Shown in pieces: positions 59,761 to 64,000 of a stretch of 64,000 nt of DNA; position 1 is the stretch's first letter; each line of letters begins with the position of its first letter. The notes under the pieces are model-generated. The model saw nothing but the letters and a program-made list of their open reading frames with translations, was not told where the DNA came from and searched no databases. The DNA comes from an uncultured Clostridia bacterium (GTDB taxonomy: Bacteria; Bacillota; Clostridia; UMGS1810): NCBI GenBank assembly GCA_934454585.1, contig CAKSFP010000017.1, positions 1 through 64,000 on the forward strand, written 5' to 3'. Both the position numbers and the translations under genes were made by a program.

Positions 59761-59837
59761 TGGTAGCGGAAAATGGACTTGAACCATCGACACTGCGGGT
59801 ATGAACCGCATGCTCTAGCCAGCTGAGCTATTCCGCC
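59761..59837 (-). tRNA. tRNA-Met (CAT), elongator type
   Basis: Acceptor GGCGGAA / TTCCGCT (first pair G-U), D-arm AGCTCAGCTGGCTAGAGC, anticodon stem TGCGG / CCGCA with loop TTCATAC (CAT), T-arm GATGGTTCAAGTCCATT, encoded CCA. The initiator C1-A72 mismatch and three G-C anticodon pairs pattern are absent, so it is the elongator. Confidence 0.93.
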
Positions 59838-59870
59838 GTACTTTGTGCTACAACCGCAGCAACATTGTAC

Positions 59871-59899
59871 ATTATACTTTATATTTCCTTGTTTGTCAA
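59871..59899 (-). promoter_or_regulatory. Promoter of the tRNA pair
   Basis: Minus-strand TTGACA (59899-59894), 17 nt, TATAAT (59876-59871), about 33 nt before tRNA-Met. Confidence 0.88.
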
Positions 59900-59943
59900 T
59901 ACTTTTTTTCAAAAAAATTAAGAAAATCGATAAAAACAGAAGA

Positions 59944-59990
59944 ATAAATTAACGGGCGGAATGTTTTTCACATTTCATCCGCCCGTAAAT
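59944..59990 (-). terminator. Terminator of ileS
   Basis: ACGGGCGG / CCGCCCGT with inner AATG / CATT, then TTAATTTATT on the minus strand. Confidence 0.75.
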
Positions 59991-60007
59991 CATTTGTTTT
60001 GTCAAAA

Positions 60008-63000
60008 TCAGTTCTTTTCTACGCCGATATTGACCTTTTCACCGTTTATATTCCATTCCTTGGCATTATCGCAAATTTCGAGTTTAATGTCGGTTGCAAG
60101 GACTTCATCTTTTATAAAGTTGCTGTTTTTGCCGACGATATTCTCTATCTTTTCATTTCCGCTCACATAAAGTGTTATGTTGTCCATAACCTCAAAGCCG
60201 GAGTCTTTTCTCATGGTCTGGATTTTGCTGATAACCTCTCTCACAAATCCTTCTTCAATCAACTCGTCCGTGAGGTGCGTATCGAGCACAACCGTTATGC
60301 CGTAGTCGGATTCGCTTGTATAACCTTCGGTCTTGGCAGATTCTATAAGTAAATCTTCTCTCTCGAGTTTGATTTGCTCTCCGTCTATGTCGAGAGTAAT
60401 GTAACCGACCTTTGCAAGGTCTGCGACGGTCTTGTTGCCGTTGAGCTCCGAAAGGGCAGTTTTTATCTTGCCGAGGTGTTTGCCGTACTTGGGTCCGACT
60501 GTTTTAAGCTGAGGTTTGATGTTATAGCTGATGAACTGTTCAATGTCATCGGTAAATTCAACGCTCTTTACATTAAGCTCGTCCGCAATGATGTCAACAA
60601 AGTACTTGTCGAGTTTGACATTATCTGCTTTTACATACATTTTGCCGACAGGCTGTCTGTTCTTGATGGCAGATGCATTTCTCGCCGCCCTGCCGAGCAC
60701 CACAATGTCGAGCACTTCTTCCATATGCGCCTCAAGATCTTTGTCGATATATTCCTCGTTCGCAACGGGATAATCGCAAAGGTGTATGCTCTCGGGTGCG
60801 TCTTTGTCTATGGAGCGTACAAGGTTCTGATATATGTCCTCCGTCATGAACGGAATCATGGGTGCTGCCAGCTTGCACAGTGTAACGATAGCTGTGTACA
60901 GAGTCATGTATGCGTTGATCTTGTCTTGGGGCATATCTTTTACCCAGAATCTCTCTCTGCTGCGGCGAACATACCAGTTGCTCAGCTCGTCCACAAAGTC
61001 CTGCAGAACCCTTGCCGCTTCGGTTATCTTATATGTGTCAAGATAGTTGTCGGTTTCCTTAATAAGCGTGTTAAGCTTGGAGAGCAGCCATTTGTCCATT
61101 ACGGAAAGCGTGCCGTAGTCGAGCGTATATTTTGTTGCGTCGAAGTTGTCTATGTTTGCATAGAGCACAAAGAACGCATATGTGTTCCAAAGTGTACCGA
61201 GGAATTTGCGCTGCCCTTCGGTTACGGCCGCCGCATGGAATCTGTTCGGCAGCCACGGAGCGGAGTTGGAGTAGAAATACCACCTGATTGCGTCAGCGCC
61301 AAATTTTGCAAGCGCATCAAACGGATCTACCGCATTCCCTTTTGATTTGGACATCTTCTGTCCGTTTTCGTCCTGAACATGACCAAGCACTATAACATTT
61401 TTGTACGGAGCTTTGTTGAAGAGGAGAGTAGACTCTGCCAGCAGTGAATAGAACCAGCCTCTTGTCTGATCGACGGCTTCGCTGATAAAGCTTGCCGGGA
61501 AGTTCTCCTCAAAGAGTTCCTTGTTTTCAAAAGGATAGTGCAGCTGTGCAAAGGGCATGGCACCGGAATCAAACCAGCAGTCGATAACCTCTTTTACTCT
61601 CGTCATTTTCTTGCCGCATTTCGGGCATTTTATCTGCACTGCGTCTATCCAAGGTCTGTGCAGTTCTATGTCATCCGGGCAGTTGTCGCTCATCTCTTTG
61701 AGCTCGGCAATGGAGCCAACCGAGTGACGGTGACCGCACTCACACTCCCAGATGTTAAGAGGAGTGCCCCAGTATCTGTTACGGCTCACGCCCCAGTCCT
61801 GAACATTCTTGAGCCAGTCGCCGAATCTGCCTTTGCCTATGCTCTCGGGAATCCAGTTTATTGTGTTGTTGTTGCGGATAAGGTCGTCCTTTACCGCGGT
61901 CATCTTTATGAACCACGAATCTCTTGCGTAGTAGATAAGCGGTGTGTCGCATCGCCAGCAGTGGGGATAGTCGTGCTCGAATTTCGGCGCGTCAAAGAGA
62001 AGTCCCTTTGCGTCCAGGTCTTTGAGCACAAGCGGATCTGCGTCTTTTACAAATTTGCCGGCATAGGGTGTCTCAGAGGTGAGGTTGCCGTTGCCGTCGA
62101 CAAATTGCACAAAAGGCAGATCATATTTTCTGCCGACATTTGCGTCGTCTTCACCGAAAGCCGGAGCGATGTGTACTATTCCGGTACCGTCGGACATGGT
62201 TACATAGGTATCACAAGTGATAAAGTGTCCTTTTTTGTTTTGCTTTTCGCACACGGGTTTTACGCAGTCGAACAGCGGCTCATATTCCCTGTATTCAAGC
62301 GCGGTGCCTTTGAATGTATCCAGGATTTCATACGCCGGTTTGCCGTCCGCACCAAGCTTGCCGAGAACTTTGTCAAGCAGTGCTTTTGCCATATAGTAGG
62401 TGTAGCCGTCTGCCGCCTTTACCTTGCAATAATCGTCATCCGGATTTACGCAGAGCGCCACATTGGACGGGAGCGTCCACGGAGTGGTCGTCCATGCCAG
62501 GAAATATGCGTCTTCATCCTTTACCTTGAAGCGGACAACAGCCGAACGCTCTTTTACGAGTTTGTAGCCCTGAGCCACCTCATGTGATGAAAGCGGAGTT
62601 CCGCAGCGCGGACAATAGGGCACTATCTTGAATCCTTTGTAGAGCAGACCTTTTTCCCAAATCTGCTTGAGCGCCCACCACTCGGACTCGATAAAGTCGT
62701 TGTGATAGGTTACATAGGGGTTGTCCATGTCAGCCCAAAAGCCGACAGTTGCGGAAAAGTCTTCCCACATACTTTTGTATTTCCACACACTTTCTTTGCA
62801 GTGCTTGATGAACGGTTCCAGACCGTATTCCTCTATCTGTTCCTTTCCGTCCAGGCCAAGGAGTTTTTCCACTTCAAGCTCAACCGGAAGACCATGGGTA
62901 TCCCAGCCGGCTTTACGCGGTACTTTATAACCTTTCATGGTGCGGTATCTTGGAATCATGTCCTTGATTACCCTTGTGAGCACATGACCGATATGCGGTT

Positions 63001-63157
63001 TGCCGTTAGCAGTCGGCGGACCGTCATAGAATGTGTAAGTTTCCCCCTTGTTCCTGGAGTCGATAGATTTGCGGAAAATGTCATTTTTCTGCCAGAACTC
63101 GCCGACTTTCTTTTCTCTTTCGACGAAGTTCAGGTTGTTGTCAACTTTGTTATACAT
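60008..63157 (-). CDS. ileS: Isoleucyl-tRNA synthetase (long, type 2-like)
   Basis: A 1049-residue class I synthetase that charges tRNA-Ile. HIGH motif PHIGHVLTRV near 56-65, KMSKSKGNAVDP near 600, the editing domain with TTTPWTLPSN near 226, and zinc-type cysteines (CWRCDTP near 395; CECGHRH and CPKCGKK). The length and the ALARCWFDSG-like VIDCWFDSGAMPFAQ are of the eukaryote-like type 2 IleRS, often less sensitive to mupirocin. The start at 63157 follows GGAGG. Expression is under a T-box. Confidence 0.95.
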   Translation of the reverse strand: MYNKVDNNLNFVEREKKVGEFWQKNDIFRKSIDSRNKGETYTFYDGPPTANGKPHIGHVLTRVIKDMIPRYRTMKGYKVPRKAGWDTHGLPVELEVEKLLGLDGKEQIEEYGLEPFIKHCKESVWKYKSMWEDFSATVGFWADMDNPYVTYHNDFIESEWWALKQIWEKGLLYKGFKIVPYCPRCGTPLSSHEVAQGYKLVKERSAVVRFKVKDEDAYFLAWTTTPWTLPSNVALCVNPDDDYCKVKAADGYTYYMAKALLDKVLGKLGADGKPAYEILDTFKGTALEYREYEPLFDCVKPVCEKQNKKGHFITCDTYVTMSDGTGIVHIAPAFGEDDANVGRKYDLPFVQFVDGNGNLTSETPYAGKFVKDADPLVLKDLDAKGLLFDAPKFEHDYPHCWRCDTPLIYYARDSWFIKMTAVKDDLIRNNNTINWIPESIGKGRFGDWLKNVQDWGVSRNRYWGTPLNIWECECGHRHSVGSIAELKEMSDNCPDDIELHRPWIDAVQIKCPKCGKKMTRVKEVIDCWFDSGAMPFAQLHYPFENKELFEENFPASFISEAVDQTRGWFYSLLAESTLLFNKAPYKNVIVLGHVQDENGQKMSKSKGNAVDPFDALAKFGADAIRWYFYSNSAPWLPNRFHAAAVTEGQRKFLGTLWNTYAFFVLYANIDNFDATKYTLDYGTLSVMDKWLLSKLNTLIKETDNYLDTYKITEAARVLQDFVDELSNWYVRRSRERFWVKDMPQDKINAYMTLYTAIVTLCKLAAPMIPFMTEDIYQNLVRSIDKDAPESIHLCDYPVANEEYIDKDLEAHMEEVLDIVVLGRAARNASAIKNRQPVGKMYVKADNVKLDKYFVDIIADELNVKSVEFTDDIEQFISYNIKPQLKTVGPKYGKHLGKIKTALSELNGNKTVADLAKVGYITLDIDGEQIKLEREDLLIESAKTEGYTSESDYGITVVLDTHLTDELIEEGFVREVISKIQTMRKDSGFEVMDNITLYVSGNEKIENIVGKNSNFIKDEVLATDIKLEICDNAKEWNINGEKVNIGVEKN

Positions 63158-63171
63158 AACAAAACCTCCGT

Positions 63172-63460
63172 TAATTATAATCAAAAAATCCCCGTCCCAT
63201 AATAGGACGAGGATTTTCTCTTTTCTCGTTTAACCACCTATATAGGCATACTGACATATGCTACCCGTTTACGGAGGGTGTCCCGGCACGGCTTAGTCGA
63301 GCATAATGCTCTTTCTGCCTGCGACTCGGAAGTGATTTTCACAATGCCGCTACATTCGCATCGGGCTCGCACCGTCCCCGATTCGCTCAGCACACCGATT
63401 AAACGGCCGCCATGCTTTTTGCGGAAAAGCTACTGTCTTCGTCACAGTCTTTATTAAATT
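63172..63460 (-). promoter_or_regulatory. T-box leader of ileS (Ile)
   Basis: A ~275-nt leader. Near its 5' end GACGAAGACAGTAGC matches the Stem I start of T-boxes; the specifier is likely ATC (63336-63334, followed by A), an Ile codon. Near the 3' end TAGGTGGTTAAACGAG (63240-63225) stands for the T-box sequence, differing from the usual GGTGGNACCGCG, and a terminator AAAATCCTCGTCC / GGACGGGGATTTT with T-run (63217-63183) closes it. Uncharged tRNA-Ile should favour read-through. Confidence 0.85.
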
Positions 63461-63466
63461 ATCTAC

Positions 63467-63495
63467 ATTATACATTCAAAATAGCGAATTGTCAA
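63467..63495 (-). promoter_or_regulatory. Promoter of the ileS T-box
   Basis: Minus-strand TTGACA (63495-63490), 17 nt, TATAAT (63472-63467), full consensus. Confidence 0.9.
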
Positions 63496-63519
63496 CATAA
63501 ATTTTTTTGGAAAAATCAA

Positions 63520-63554
63520 CAAAAACGGGAGACACCATTTGCGGTATTTCCCGT
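63520..63554 (-). terminator. Terminator of spoVG
   Basis: Minus-strand ACGGGA...TCCCGT with inner TACC / GGTG, then TTTTTG. Confidence 0.75.
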
Positions 63555-63567
63555 TCTCGGTTTTTGA

Positions 63568-63837
63568 TTATTCGACCTCTTCCAAAGGCGCCTCGTTATA
63601 GGCGTCTATAACTTTAGACTCTATGTACTGCCTTGTCTCGAAATTAATCGGATGGGCAACATCTTTGAATGTACCGTCCTTAAGGCGTTTATTAGGCATT
63701 GCGACAAAGATTTTGTCGTTATTCTCAATGACCTTCACATCGTGGATAGCAAAGCAATCATCAAATGTGATTGAAGCGATGGCTTTCATTTTGCTGTCCG
63801 TTGCAAATTTTTTGATTTTGATATTTGTGATTTCCAT
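63568..63837 (-). CDS. spoVG: SpoVG family regulator
   Basis: An 89-residue SpoVG: MEITNIKIKKF start, MKAIASITFDDCFAIHDVKVIE, MPNKRLKDGTFKDVAHPI and the C-terminal helix. SpoVG binds nucleic acid and affects septation, sporulation or virulence genes in Firmicutes. It does not prove spore formation. A GGAG site and consensus promoter are present, and the gene is single. Confidence 0.96.
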   Translation of the reverse strand: MEITNIKIKKFATDSKMKAIASITFDDCFAIHDVKVIENNDKIFVAMPNKRLKDGTFKDVAHPINFETRQYIESKVIDAYNEAPLEEVE

Positions 63838-63881
63838 ATTGATTTCTCCTTTTGCCCAAGCAAGGTAATGTCTGTAAGCAC

Positions 63882-63910
63882 ATTATATTGGATTTGTGCA
63901 AATATGTCAA
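63882..63910 (-). promoter_or_regulatory. Promoter of spoVG
   Basis: Minus-strand TTGACA (63910-63905), 17 nt, TATAAT (63887-63882). The last 90 nt of the window hold only a small TTGCTC/GAGCAA hairpin. Confidence 0.88.
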
Positions 63911-64000
63911 TAGGGTAATTTGCTCTTGGGAGCAATTTCGTGTAGAATAAACAATAAAATGTACTTTTTTTTGTGGGAAATGTCGTCCGAAAAAGGTGAA

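Overview
The window is a gene-dense stretch of an anaerobic low-to-mid-GC Firmicute, most likely a gut Clostridia (Oscillospirales-like) genome. The evidence is the mix of FakA, RecG, PrfA, YwlC/YwlE, TsaD, SpoVG, YebC and WalJ-type proteins, a T-box in front of ileS, many TTGACA-N17-TATAAT promoters with strong GGAGG ribosome sites, several S-layer-homology (SLH) proteins and an Agr quorum-sensing locus. No rRNA, CRISPR array or complete prophage is visible. The first gene is cut by the left edge.

Layout: 0-9.2 kb holds housekeeping genes on the plus strand (YhaN-like tail, Asp23-like protein, fakA, recG, prfA, then the tRNA t6A genes tsaC/sua5 and tsaD with ywlE and rimI). 9.2-20.8 kb has an SLH protein, an AraC regulator divergent from a GH38 mannosidase / Na+ symporter / PfkB sugar kinase group, and a three-gene ABC importer behind a possible attenuator. 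21-27.3 kb is a minus-strand iron island: two FeoA, FeoB, a Cys-rich FeoB-associated peptide, a short membrane protein plus a P1B-type ATPase that resemble ferrosome (Fez) proteins, a DtxR-like regulator and a DUF2325 protein. 27.6-39.2 kb has a phosphodiesterase, a giant PepSY-repeat/SLH surface protein with a long structured leader, a KdpDE-like two-component pair, an amidohydrolase, htpG, a repeat-filled gap, and cls-greA-trmO. 39.3-44.4 kb is an agr system (response regulator, GHKL kinase, AgrB, a 56-residue AgrD), a candidate small RNA and two secreted proteins. 44.4-52.7 kb has palindromic repeats, a sirtuin, and a five-gene minus-strand operon (phosphodiesterase, BirA, a PLP decarboxylase homologue lacking its catalytic lysine, and a divergent topoisomerase pair). 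52.8-54.3 kb has tRNA-Ser, a hairpin array, a second DtxR regulator, a broken ABC ATPase and a heavy-metal-associated membrane protein. 54.3-57.2 kb is yebC-murA-walJ. 57.2-59.3 kb is accessory: a frameshifted NlpC/P60 gene, a helical companion and a DinJ/YafQ toxin-antitoxin pair. The end carries tRNA-Ala, tRNA-Met, ileS with its T-box, and spoVG.

The strongest integrative signal is regulatory. The motif GTTAG-N6-CTAAC occurs exactly over the start region of the feo operon and of the HMA-domain gene 27 kb away, so the two DtxR-like regulators and these metal genes probably form one regulon; a third exact copy sits in a convergent gap with no obvious gene. The second strong signal is the complete agr circuit, with a candidate tandem LytTR site at the agrBD promoter and a tiny promoter-to-terminator RNA unit beside agrD. 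All family assignments come from reading the translated sequence; no database search was run.
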